From Cryptomeria japonica (lineage: Eukaryota; Streptophyta; Pinopsida; Cupressales; Cupressaceae): a stretch of DNA of 64,000 bases. A program made the position numbers and the translations under genes. Of this stretch, positions 21,754-32,870 are shown piece after piece. The notes below the pieces were generated by a model, which saw only the letters and a list, made by a program, of their open reading frames with translations, was not told the origin of the DNA and did no database searches. The stretch spans positions 401,404,939 to 401,468,938 of the forward strand of contig NC_081406.1 of assembly GCF_030272615.1 (NCBI RefSeq), read 5' to 3'. Every line of letters starts with the position of its first letter. Position 1 is the stretch's first letter.

Positions 21754-24700
21754 TGTAGTACCCCTCCTAGATCAAACTCTTTTTGGACTTATGTTTGACT
21801 TTCGTTGATTTTTCAGTTGATACACTTCTGTTGTACTTTATTCAAACCTTATTTGATGTTATTGTATGCTTTAAGTGGATATGCGATGTATGCTTTCTTG
21901 CAGTATTTCAATACTAATGATTAATGTTATTTTTATGGATTATTGTCATGAACTGATACTTTTACCTTACATATGCGATGTGTTATTTATATGTTGTGTG
22001 TTTGCAAGTGTATGGGATACGAGAATATGATTTTCCTTCACTCACTTCGATGAGATAGAGAACACCATGATTCTCCTTCATCGGTGTGTGTGCCGTGTCT
22101 AATTATATATTTGTCTATATGCATGTGTGGTTTGTTGATGCAGGACATTGCAGGTACAAGTACCAGGTAGGTACGGGGTATCGACTCCACCTAGCTTCAC
22201 AAGTCTAAGCATACCTTATTTGTCCGATGGGAGTGGAGGAGATAGTGGTTTGACCCTAACTTGACTTGCAGTCACACTCATGTGAGTGTTGTCAGTCGGT
22301 CGTCTTTCCCATTTGACCGGTATGTGAGTCATAGTGTTTTAGTATTTTCACTTTGTGAGTCATCTTTCGATCATTCCTCATTTTGCATTCTTTCTATTAT
22401 TTAAATGGTTGTTAAATTGAGTCAATGATGCTATTTTGTGTTGGAATAATTAGTTGTTTAATATGCCTTGAGTAATTGATTTAAATTAAATTGATGATGT
22501 TGCATCAATTAAATGGTAAAATTTTCTTAATATATATTTTGTTTACTTGTATTAAATATTAGATAAAGAAGCAAATATATTCCTTTCTATTTAAATTTCA
22601 ATTGCCATGTTGAGTTAAATTCAATTAGAAAATGGTAAATGTAAAATAAATAATAAAGGTTTTTCCTCTCCTACCTTTCTTTTTAACTTTTGGTTATTTA
22701 TTTGTTGAAATAAAAAGATTAATTAGCTTTGCAAGTTCGATAGCCTTTTCTTTTGTTTTAATAAAAAAATTAGATTTCTTCCTCTTCTTCCTATGTGTTG
22801 TTTCAGATTTTTGAAAATGGTTGTAAGTTGATTTGGAGTAGTTGCTATGAGATTTAAGGAAATTTTAGTTTATTATTGTTTTAGAATGCTTCTCCAATCT
22901 CTTTCCTTGTTTATTCCCTGCTTTAAATTTAACTTGAAATCAATTCCTCCATTTATGTCATATGGATGGAATTGATTTTCTGAGTGTGTTTCAAGTTTTG
23001 ATTGGTGGAATTTGGGGGGGTTATGCTGGCAAAATTTTGCCAAATTTGCCCTCTTGGTGTTTCCAAATAAATTTCTTCTTGGGTGTTTTAAAATTAGATG
23101 AATGAAGAAATTGAGTTAAACTTCCTCTTTCTCTATTCTTTGCCATTATTATTTTGCCCAAAATTTTAATTGGGATTTGTCAATCTCTTTGATTTTCAGC
23201 CAATTTGGCTTTATGGCAGAATTTTTTTTTAAAATTGAGTTTTTCCATTCTCTGTTCTGTCACTGAGATTTTGGTTTTTTTGTATGTATTTTTACCAGTA
23301 AATATTTTATGTGTTTGGTTATAGTTTTTAAAAAAAAATTAATTTAAAAAAAAAAAGTTTAAAAATTTATTTATTTATTTTTGGTATGGGTTGCGTGGCA
23401 GGGAGCTAGGCTCTATCCGGCCACGCTACCCTAGCAGCCGAGCTGCTACCACATATTTGTGGTAGCAGGCTTCGCTACACTACTACCACAAATATGTGGT
23501 AGCAGTGCAGCGCTACTACCACATATTTGTGGTAGCACGTGGCTGCAAGCGGTGGGTCGTGCGCCCCACCACTATATAAAATTTGTTTATTTATTTTTTT
23601 TAATTTATTAAAAATTTTAAATAAAGTTTAAATAATATTTTGTATTAAGTATTTTTTTTTATTATTTTTTAAATGAAACAATAATAAATAGAGTTTAATC
23701 AATATTATTAATACATATTTAGGTATTGAGTAATATTTTTAGTCAATCAATGTTTATAGTTAAATTTGTAGTTATTAATTATTAATTGTTAATAATTATT
23801 ATTATATATATTTTTTAATATATATAATAGTTGTTATTATTTTATTAATAATGTAAAAATAGGGGTTAATTTGTTTTTGATCAATTGATGCTTTAGAGTA
23901 AATAAGCTTTTTAAATTGAGAATGCTTGTCCATTATTTTTCGTTATGCTTTTTACTATTGCAAATTAAACGAGTTAAATGGATTATTATGATTAGTTAGA
24001 TTCCTAGCCCTATCAGTGTAATGATGATTGATTTTCTCGTAGTTTTACATGATGATGATTTGTTTAATTTAAAAGATGAAAATTGCAAGTATATATGTTG
24101 TTGTTCTTTTTCAAGGATTGATTGTGTTGGGTCGTAGTGAATTTAGCTTTTATTATTAGGGCACTTAATTCATTGTTATCCCTCATTCATGTTAGTCACT
24201 CTGTTGTGGCATATTTTGGTATCTCTTGACCAATCAATGTAGTATGACCTCATTGTCTTAACCATGTCGAGCTTGTTCCTTATGGTTAGTCAGGGGTTAG
24301 TATGTCTTTGTTTTTGGCCACTTGTATTTGGATAGTGGTGTTATGGCTTTTTGTTTCGCCATAGGGTCCTCATAGAGTGACCATGTTTATTAGTGTCCTA
24401 TGAGAGAGTGGCTTTTGAGTGGGGGCCACACTCGAAGTGGTTGGCAAGATAACCCCTCGAAAGTCAGTTAATAAGTGATAACCTAATAATTGATTAGGGG
24501 GTGGGTAGTTGTAATATTAATTAAGATATTGTACCTGACACATGGTTGAGTGCTTGTGTAGGCTCAAGATGTAGTGGGAAGGCCTGGAATGGAAAACCTA
24601 CCACCTTGTCTTCACAAAGGGTTGGTAGGGTCCGCATGAGACTTAGATGGAGTCGGGGGTTTGGGAAAACTTACCAGGATAACCCAGGATGGGGGTCGGG

Positions 24701-25488
24701 ACCTATGGAGGCCTACCTAGGGTAACCATCTTAATCCATGTGATGACTCTCTCTCTCTAGGGTCACTCGTGTATTGTGAGTTTGAGTCACATGGAGTATT
24801 GTGGAGTCATTTTGTACTATCATCCTTGTCTTGTTTATGCTTTCTTGAGGGTCCTCTGCTATCTCCTAGCAAGTTGGGGTGATTCCATTTTGGGATCACA
24901 TGGTCGGGTGGTAGTGCCACTTCCCATCGAATATTCTTATTATTACCTTCATGCGAGGATTGGCTTCACAGGTGTTCTTATGGTTCATGATTCATGCTCT
25001 AGCTCATGTTGGAGTTTATTCTTATGAGACCTATGTGGTCAATTGTATCATAAATTTATGTAACCTTGTAAGTGATTTAGATGTTAACTTTAAATGTATA
25101 TTGGAAGCCATGTATTTTTATGGTCGATGTAATCCTAAGAGTTGGATGTTATTTATCAGCTTTCATTATGATATGTTAAAATGCTTATTTTTAAAGGAAA
25201 TTATATTGTTACTCTTTCAATATTTTAATGGTGTAATTTTCTATTGAATATGATTAATTAGGTTAATTGCGTAATGATGGTTAATTGGAATTAATCATAG
25301 TTGTGGGATTTAACTTTTAGCTTTAATCTTCGTTGGTAACCTTTAGGAATTCAGGTGTAAGTCTTTTGCTTGTTTAATTATTGTGCAATGTAGTAATTAA
25401 TGCACTTATACTTAAAAAAAATAATTATTTCACCCTTAGTTGCCTAGATGTGTGTTTATTCCTTTGGGGTTCCTGGCGGGGCATTACA
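21754..25488 (+). repeat. 5' LTR of level 1 chromovirus (3735 bp)
   Basis: Begins TGTAGTACCCCTCC and ends GGGGCATTACA, just before the primer site. Pairs with 49824-54172. It is AT-rich with a GC-rich island at 23390-23570 that carries three hairpins and ends in a TATA box at 23573. It lacks a 240-bp block and an insertion of about 350 bp that are present in the 3' LTR. Confidence 0.92.
23445..23580 (+). promoter_or_regulatory. Tandem palindromes and TATA box in level 1 LTR
   Basis: Three perfect hairpins of CTACCACA / TGTGGTAG with a 4-base loop lie at 23445-23466, 23483-23502 and 23516-23535, the middle one with the loop inverted. TATATAAA follows at 23573-23580. The same array stands in the 3' LTR at 51752-51886. 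Their position just upstream of the TATA box suggests promoter control, perhaps dimer-binding sites; that is inferred. Confidence 0.65.
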
Positions 25489-25490
25489 TT

Positions 25491-25504
25491 TGGTATCAGA
25501 GCCC
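25491..25504 (+). other. Primer-binding site of level 1 chromovirus
   Basis: TGGTATCAGAGCCC two bases after the LTR end, matching initiator methionine tRNA. Confidence 0.9.
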
Positions 25505-25636
25505 ATTTTCAACAATGGGTAATGGTTTATATGGAGCCCTTCCAGCTTGACCTTTTGTGTAGGTCTTAGTGTTGTGTTTCCCTTGTTATTATCCTTGTCG
25601 TAGACCTAAACCTTTTTTGTTTTGCAGTGTTAGGTC

Positions 25637-25922
25637 ATGGCTAGGAAAGCCAAGGGAGGTGGTTGTGTTGGAGGCCACAATAGGGGTAGAGGTGGGGGAT
25701 GGGGTCAAGGTTCCGATCACCATAGTCCTTCGCCACCACCCAATCATGCGACTGCAGATCAGGATCAGTCTATTCATTAGGATGAGCAGAATTCAAGTGA
25801 GCAGGTTCCTGAAAGGAAGAGTTGCGATAGATGTTTCAAGAGGTTCTAGCCAGACTAGGCCCCAGACCTAAGGCTGATCAACCCATCCATGCTTAGGTTG
25901 GAGAGTCGCATTAGCAAGTTCT

Positions 25923-25977
<55 letters not shown>

Positions 25978-26524
25978 GTCTCCCAGAAGGAGAGAGGTCC
26001 CAGCTACCATGGGACACATGAGGGACTTGATGACGTCCAATCCTCCTTTCTTTGATGATAGAGGTACTGGTCTTGAGGCAGAGACCTGGCTTATCAGTTT
26101 AGATTGGTGTTTCACCATGTATCCATATGGTAGCAATACCAAGGCAAGATGTTCTATCATGTGTATCGAGGGTTTTGCATCTATCTTGTGGTGGTTAGAG
26201 GAGGAGAGGATCGGTGTGAGAATTAACACCATATCATGGGAGATCTTTCTAGAGAGATTCAGGGCACATTTTCTCTCACCCCAGTGGAGGCAGTCTCGGG
26301 TAGATGAGTTCTATGCTTTGCACAAGTATGGTTTGTCAGTAGATCAATTTGAGCACATGTTTTATGAGCTTAAACAACATGTTGGTATTGGCAACGATAA
26401 GGCGATGTTTGTTCAACACTTCTTGAGGGGTCTAAAAGACCGCATCAGTGGAGGAGTAGGAGTGTTTGAGCCTACTTTAGTAGAGGTAGCTATAGCAAAA
26501 GCCAAGCTGGTGGAGCAGAATCTT
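25637..26524 (+). pseudogene. gag: Level 1 gag, N-terminal part, interrupted
   Basis: From ATG at 25637 (MARKAKGGGCVGGHNRGRGG) one frame runs 296 codons to the Copia insertion, with a few stops. The N terminus is Gly/Arg/His-rich. A (GA) microsatellite at 25924-25974 encodes repeated Arg-Glu. The capsid-like domain (retrotransposon gag) spans about 26009-26500: PPFFDDRGTGLEAETWLIS, then WEIFLERFRAHFLSPQWRQS and MFVQHFLRGLKDRISGG. This is the structural particle protein. The coding sequence resumes after the insert at 45987. Confidence 0.8.
25924..25975 (+). repeat. (GA)n microsatellite inside gag
   Basis: A nearly pure GA run of about 50 bp in the gag reading frame, coding for alternating Arg and Glu. 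No such run is seen in the related level 3 gag. Confidence 0.9.
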
Positions 26525-27583
26525 TGTTAGGTCCCAGAGACAACTGAGAGGGGGGGGTGAATCAGTTGTCTAATAAATTCAAACCAAAAACTAATTAACC
26601 AACTTAATGCTTAATACCGATAAACCAGTTAAGTGTGCCGGTACACAGTGTCAATAGTAAATTGTTATACCGGTAAAGATTAATGCATGAAATACAAACA
26701 TAAAGTCATCCACAACACATAACACCAATATTTGTATGTGGAAACCCTATAAGGGGAAAAACCACAATGGGAAACCTTACCCACAATCAGATGATACTAC
26801 TGTAGATAGTAAGTGTACATCAATGGGGTCTGCACATGCAGAAAGGCCAATAGCCTAGAGCTCACTGCTCAATCACAAAATGGGAGTCACACTGACTATG
26901 GTTGGATGGTTAAATCCAATAAGAATGTACTGCACAAAATAGCATCTTCATATGCTGGATTCAGTACTGGTGTAATGTTGTTATGCTTATACAAAAACCT
27001 AGCTTCACCTTCAAATGATGTCTTCATGTATACCTCCACTTGATCTCGCATATACCTTCACTCAATTCTTTTTCGCATCCCACTCTTGATCTTACAAATA
27101 AGATCTTACATTTATACCATACCCTAAGACCAATTTTAGTAGGTCGGCTCTACAAGATATTAAAATAAAATCATTTTACAAACAATATAATATCCGATGC
27201 AATAACCGATTAAACATGTCGGCTTAATGCATTTACATCAATAATAAATCATCTCCATAGCATGCCATGCTGATCTGGAAAAGATAAACCTGTCGGTGTA
27301 ACCCTAGATAACCTGGACCTATTTGCCGGTAAAAGCAAATATGCAAATTTGAATATACCAATGATTAATTCTTCAAAACAAAGTGTCCACATGATGTTTT
27401 CAACATTACCAAGTGTCTTCCATATGATTCCAAATACCGGTGAACATTATATCCTATCGGTGAACCATATACCAGTAACTGTGCAATAGTTACTTGCTTG
27501 TCGGTGAATGTTGTTGGATCTTCAAAGTGCTTGTTTTTAGTAGGTGTTGACATCAATGAAAAAACCATACCAATATACCAACA
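26525..27583 (-). repeat. 3' LTR of level 2 Copia element
   Basis: Plus strand reads TGTTAGGTCCC...ATACCAACA, 1059 bp, pairing with 44919-45981. It contains repeated CCGGT motifs, the GGTTTTTCCC block on the minus strand, and a G-run near the terminus. It differs from its partner mainly by transitions, a few percent by eye. Confidence 0.92.
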
Positions 27584-27843
27584 ATCTCCCCCTTTGGCAT
27601 TGATGGCAACACAAGATGGAAAAACCATCAAAGTCCCAAAACAGAAATGCCAAATACTAAAAAAACCAACAATCTCCATTTCTCCCCCTGGGAGCAGCAT
27701 GTGTATATCCAAAGATTTATTTTCAATACCAATCTCTCCTCAAAAGATAATGTGTTTTTCCATAGATACCTCTCCCCCTTTGACATCAAATGCCAAAGCT
27801 ACAAAATTCAAGTCCATACAAAATACCAACTACTCCCCCTAAG
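27584..27843 (-). other. Multiple polypurine tracts of level 2 Copia element
   Basis: CTCCCCC cores (purine on the coding strand) lie at about 27586, 27682, 27772 and 27833, spaced 60-100 bp. The first abuts the LTR. Two sit in the phrase CCCCCTTTGRCATYRA, complementary to the usual Copia form. Repeated polypurine tracts are a described Sirevirus trait. Confidence 0.75.
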
Positions 27844-28012
27844 AAGTAGCTTCCTCATCAAATACCGGAATAAAGATTTGTCTTTTTAATTCTGTCGGTT
27901 GATGACAATTATCAACTGTCTAAGTCTCTACTGGTGGTGGTATGGCTCCAAGCTGATCTCTGAGATATTCAAAAGTCTCCTTAGGCAAAGGTTTTGTGAA
28001 AATATCTACAAG

Positions 28013-28515
28013 CTATTCTTTAGTATTCACATAAACTAGTTTTATCTCCTTTTCTTCAACTTTTTCCCTTAGAAAATTTAGTTTGATAGAAACATGTTTA
28101 GTTTTAGAATGTAATACCAGATTCTTAGATATATCAATTGCTACAGTGTTATCACAGTAGATAGTAATAGGTTCCTTGCATTTTACCTTAATGTCTTTCA
28201 ACATTTGCTTAAGCCATAGTACCTGTGTATAGTTAGTTGCTGCTGCAACATATTCTGATTCTGTTGTTGATAAAGATGTACAACTCTGTTTCTTACTCAA
28301 CCAAGAAACTAATCTCTTTCCAAGAAAGAATGCTCCTCCAGTGGTGCTTTTTTTATCATCCACATCTCCTGCCCAATTTGCATCTATGTATGCACATAGG
28401 TCAAAATTTTCATCTTTAGGATACCATAATCCAAGATTTGTTGTGCCTTGTAAGTACTAGAAAATCCTTTTTACTGCTGATTCATGATTTTCCCTAGGAT
28501 TACTCTGAAATCTAG
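28013..28515 (-). pseudogene. Level 2 RNase H and end of pol
   Basis: The part of the Copia polyprotein downstream of the level 3 insertion. It begins with an RFQSNPRENHESAVKRIF-like segment with stops, then AYIDANWAGDVDDKKSTTGG, the start of Copia RNase H. It goes on with STTESEYVAAATNYTQ, IYCDNTVAIDISKN, and the end region around KLNFLREKVEEKEIKLVYVN, each a standard Copia RNase H block with its acidic residues present. The protein tail trails off to about 27920. RNase H removes the RNA template during reverse transcription in the particle. Confidence 0.85.
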
Positions 28516-29141
28516 AAACATGTCATGCCCAAAATTTAGGGCAAGAACAGGATAATTTTTTTTTGTTAAATAACAACTATGTAACAAAAAGTTCGCTAAC
28601 ACGACATGCACTAACATGTTTTGCCAAACTATATTCGAGCTAATTCTGATATTAAATCAAGTAACGAAATTAATTTAAAATTTATTTGTGGAATACTAAA
28701 TGATTTAATTTATTTTCTCATCAAACTTAGTCAATAGATTAATTAAATCAAACTCATTAAAATAGTAGATGAAGGTAAGATTAATCTCCAATAACCAATA
28801 CTGGTATTTTTCCCTAGGAAACTAATTAATTTAGTCCTAACTCTTAGATCATAAAAGTCTATAATTAATTCAACATTAATTAAAATAAGATTAAACTAAG
28901 TCGACTAAGGTTCAATTAAATTAATAATAATTCTTTTCCTATAAAGCATAAATATTTCCCAATAGCCAAATTATCCTTACCCAGCTTAATATAAAGTTCT
29001 ATTAAATTTCAAACAAAACAATTTCATTTCTTAAACATAACCCCATATGTTTATTAAAAGAAACAAATATAATTTATAACCACATATTAAATATTTAATC
29101 CAAAATTGTCTTACTCTCTTATACTTTCAAACTCATTATGT

Positions 29142-29240
29142 ATTGGTATATATATATATAAGTATATATATACATATATATAAATATATATATATATATT
29201 TATATATATATATATATTTATATATTTATATATTATATTA
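29142..29240. repeat. (TA)n-rich microsatellite in level 3 3' LTR
   Basis: Imperfect TA/TATA repeat of about 100 bp beside the TATA-box region. A second run of similar length lies at about 29727-29960. The 5' LTR lacks the first and most of the second. Confidence 0.85.
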
Positions 29241-29367
29241 ATTTCCACTTCTTGAGAAAAAATCCCATGCAAACCCTAAATTTAAATTACATTATAAAAT
29301 AAACCTCTCTATACTTTTTTTCTATTTCTTTATTATTCTTTTTACCCTAGCTCTAACCGAGCTAGGG

Positions 29368-29680
29368 TTTTATATTCTTTTATGCTCATTGATTAAGTAG
29401 GGCCAAACGGAGGTTTTATGAGGTGGCCATGGTGATTTGGTGGAGGAGGCGCCACCAGTGAGACGACCAACTATGGGGGTCGCGGCCCACATAGTGGCCT
29501 TGGCCTCTGTGTGAGTCATGGCCCGCACAGTTGGTCATCTCACTGGTGCAGAGCACGGCCCACATAGGGAGCCGCAGACCCCTGTTAGGGACACGACCCG
29601 GATAGAGGTTGCAGCCTCTATGAGGGACGCAGCCTGCATAGGGACTGCGCGGCCGAGGCCCCGCCCTTTCCTTCCCCCAT
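29368..29680 (-). promoter_or_regulatory. GC-rich island with inverted repeats and TATA box in level 3 LTR
   Basis: On the minus strand a TATAAAA box (complement of 29368-29374) lies just downstream of a GC-rich island (29420-29665). The island holds an inverted repeat of 19-bp arms (29453-29471 and 29530-29548, one mismatch) and repeated GGCCCACATAG-like phrases. The layout is the same as in the level 1 LTR. The block is absent from the element's 5' LTR. Confidence 0.55.
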
Positions 29681-29726
29681 TTTCCTTTGCTCTAAATTTT
29701 TTTTCTTTATTTTTATTTATTTTTTA

Positions 29727-29817
<91 letters not shown>

Positions 29818-32800
29818 CATATCTATATATATATTTCTAGGTGCAAAAAGGTATAAATATATTTAGATAAATATTTATATATATATTTATATACATTTTT
29901 ATATGTATATATTCATATATATATATATTTGTATATATATATTATATTTATATATACATTTATTTCGCAGGTAATTTTATGATATATTTTGTGTATGAAT
30001 ATATAAGTATATACATGAAATCTGCATGTATATGACTATATCTTTTTTTATATAACTATATTATTATTATTATTATTATTATCATAAAAACAAAATTTAT
30101 GAAAGATTCTGATTTTCAATTATAGCAAAAATAAAGTAATAAATCTATCTACTGAAGATATTGTTTTCTATAAATAAATCATGTCAGTATTTAAGAAAAA
30201 TACCTAACTCCAACTTTATCAAGGACTATGTTTAATAAATTTTCCAGCAACCAAATAAATATAGATGTTAAATTAATAAAACTATAATAGGATTAGATCT
30301 TTATTTCGTGCATTTATTAAATTGGCTAGCTTGCAAAAATCTACAGCAACTACTTAAATGATAGAGATGTATTTTTTGTAATGAAATAAATAACAGAATT
30401 AACTAATCCTAGAACAACAACTATATTAAATAAAGAATTCATTAACTTAAACTATAGAAATGATTATGATAATTATAGATTCTATTTTCTGCATTTAAAA
30501 TGAAATCACAGACAAAGTAAGATCGCAGATTTAATTAAAATACTTTTTACATTTCCATGTATAATCCTAAGTGCTTTTATATTTCAGCCCTTACATGCAT
30601 GCAAAATCAATTCTATTTCTTTTCCAGTAAATAAGAGAATAAATTTAACTCATTTCCTTTCAAGAATATTAAATACTCTACAAGATTTAACCTTAACTCT
30701 AGAACAAGAACTTACAATAAACCATTTAGCTTTACTACAAAATAACATGATATTTTTTGCATAACAATTAACATATCCTCAAGTCTTTATTCCTATTTTA
30801 CAAATAGCCTCTCATTTCAAACAAGAGAGGACTTTTCAAAAGGTAATAAATACATTTGCAACATTTTTTTTTTATTTTTAAATCAACATCTTCTACCATA
30901 ACTGCATGCATCTGATATTTCTTCTAACATTCTACAAATGAATCAAATCTATGACCATGGAGTGCTCACCTCCTAGCCTAGGCTAACTGGTAGCCACCCC
31001 CGAGCTTGAAGAACCAAGCCCTAGACGGGAAACAAACATGAAAGAACAAAAGACAGAATATACACAAATTCAAACACACTCCCAACCTGGCTACACTGCA
31101 CCACACCTTGGTGATGACCTTTTTAAGGGTGGTAGTGGACCAAATACCCTGAGGAGAACTGCAAGTATGGAAAAATATGTAGCCACCTCATGGAAAACCA
31201 AATACATCAAGAATAGCAACCCCTTATTCCTTATGCCCCCCAAGGCAATCATGCCTTATTTCCCTCCTTATGACCCCCATTGCACAAACAAGCCATGCAG
31301 CAAGGGTCACACAAAATCCCTTATGATCGCTCTCATAACGAGAGTCTCTCACTCAAGGGCTATCACTTCTACCACCCACAAGATCCTCCTCTCTCCCAAG
31401 AGTAAGAGGTCTTGATGACTCCCAAAAACTTATAAAATATGTAACACAAAATACCAAATAAAATTTCCAAAAGAACATGCACGGAAGCAAATCTTTTACA
31501 CCAACATTACTTTCAAACACATGCAATAAGAAAGCCATTTTCAGAAGAATGCAACCAACCTTAATCTACCCAAAGGTAGGTTATTTTTGTTGAGGATGAG
31601 CAGCCCAATTCCACGGTTCTTCTCCTTCTACCCTTAGCCAAAATTCTTTATTCAAAATCTAGCCTATTCTTTTCAAAAATTCTCTTGTCTCCAAAACTGG
31701 AGAGTGGGTGATTACCCACAAATTTTCTAATTCTTGCTTAAGAAGCCCATTGTGAGAGTTCTCACAAGTTTCTAAAAACTAAAGAGGAAGGTAAGGTAGA
31801 ATGGGAAAGGGAACTCTCATTCGAAAAGGAAGGTTTACAACTAGGTTCAAATCTTCTAATTTCAATTTTCGCACAACTTAGAAAAGTCAATTTTTAGGGT
31901 GTCTAAAAGGTCACATGGGAGTAGAAACTTTCCTTAAATTGCCCCTAACCATTAGGTATACCTTATGGGCTTTAGGAAACCCTATGAAACTACCCCTAGG
32001 TGTCCATTTAACCCTTTTTAAACCCCTCTGAAGTTTATTTTCGGGTCAAACCTATGTTGACCATCCCAAAGATTCTTTACCCAAGGCATTTATGACATCA
32101 TGTTACATTAATTGAAAAGGCTATAGTTAAACACTTTCCCACCAAGAGACAAATTTAAAAATTCAAACTTAAATCCACACGTGTCAAGTGACACAAAGAA
32201 AATACTTTTACAAATTTATACATGAAATCGTCTCTTGTGGATTTTACATAGATCAATTAAATAACACTTAACACACATGCATCATTTACTATTATGAATA
32301 AAATACAACACAAATGGGGTGTTGTCTCTCCAAATAGACAAACCCTAGCCTATGAACATACATAGGTCTAGGTTTGGTTCTCCGTAATATTTCCATGGTC
32401 ACATGGATAACTTCTTGTGCATCTCAATTTCCACATTAGTGACTTTCAAATAACCACATATAATATAAATCATAGGAATAATAATACACATCTTCACTTG
32501 CATACAATTTACATCTGAACCATTTAATACATCTTTTATCCAAGCAATTTCATATAAGCAATTCATCCTAATTCTCATAATGTTGATCCACACTTAAATA
32601 TACATCATAATCCTATTATCATAGTAAATTCCTACAAATTCAATAACAATATTTATCACCACAAATTCATCCTATTCAAAAATCATGTAGTGTTCTATAT
32701 CATAAAGCATATAAATAAATCATCAACATATAGCAATGTTATCCAAATCATGAAATCATATAAGTTCTAAATCCATAATACATAAAAATAAAGCATCCAT

Positions 32801-32858
32801 AATAGTCTCAATATAAAAACCACTAAAATGTCAGACTGAGTCGAGGTGGGGCCTCACA

Positions 32859-32870
32859 CCCTCCCCCTCT
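32859..32870 (-). other. Polypurine tract of level 3 chromovirus
   Basis: The minus strand reads AGAGGGGGAGGG directly before the LTR. The stop codon of the polyprotein (32871-32869) overlaps its first bases. Confidence 0.8.

Larger units (their letters stand above)
28521..32858 (-). repeat. 3' LTR of level 3 chromovirus (4338 bp)
   Basis: Plus strand TGTCATGCCC...GGGGCCTCACA. Pairs with 37810-41305. It holds three blocks missing from its partner: about 94 bp at 28530-28623, about 650 bp at 29048-29697 with the GC-rich island and TATA box, and about 100 bp of TA repeat near 29735-29835. Nothing gene-like is supported inside; open frames on both strands at 31040-31540 occur in both LTRs. Confidence 0.92.

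Noticed and set aside
29518-29727. Open frame of 69 codons, Arg/Pro-rich
   Set aside because: It lies in the GC-rich LTR island, has no partner in the other LTR and does not look like a gene.
29142-29960. TA-rich repeats considered as a replication origin or matrix attachment region
   Set aside because: They behave as simple-repeat expansions inside an LTR, mostly missing in its partner; no specific evidence for another role.
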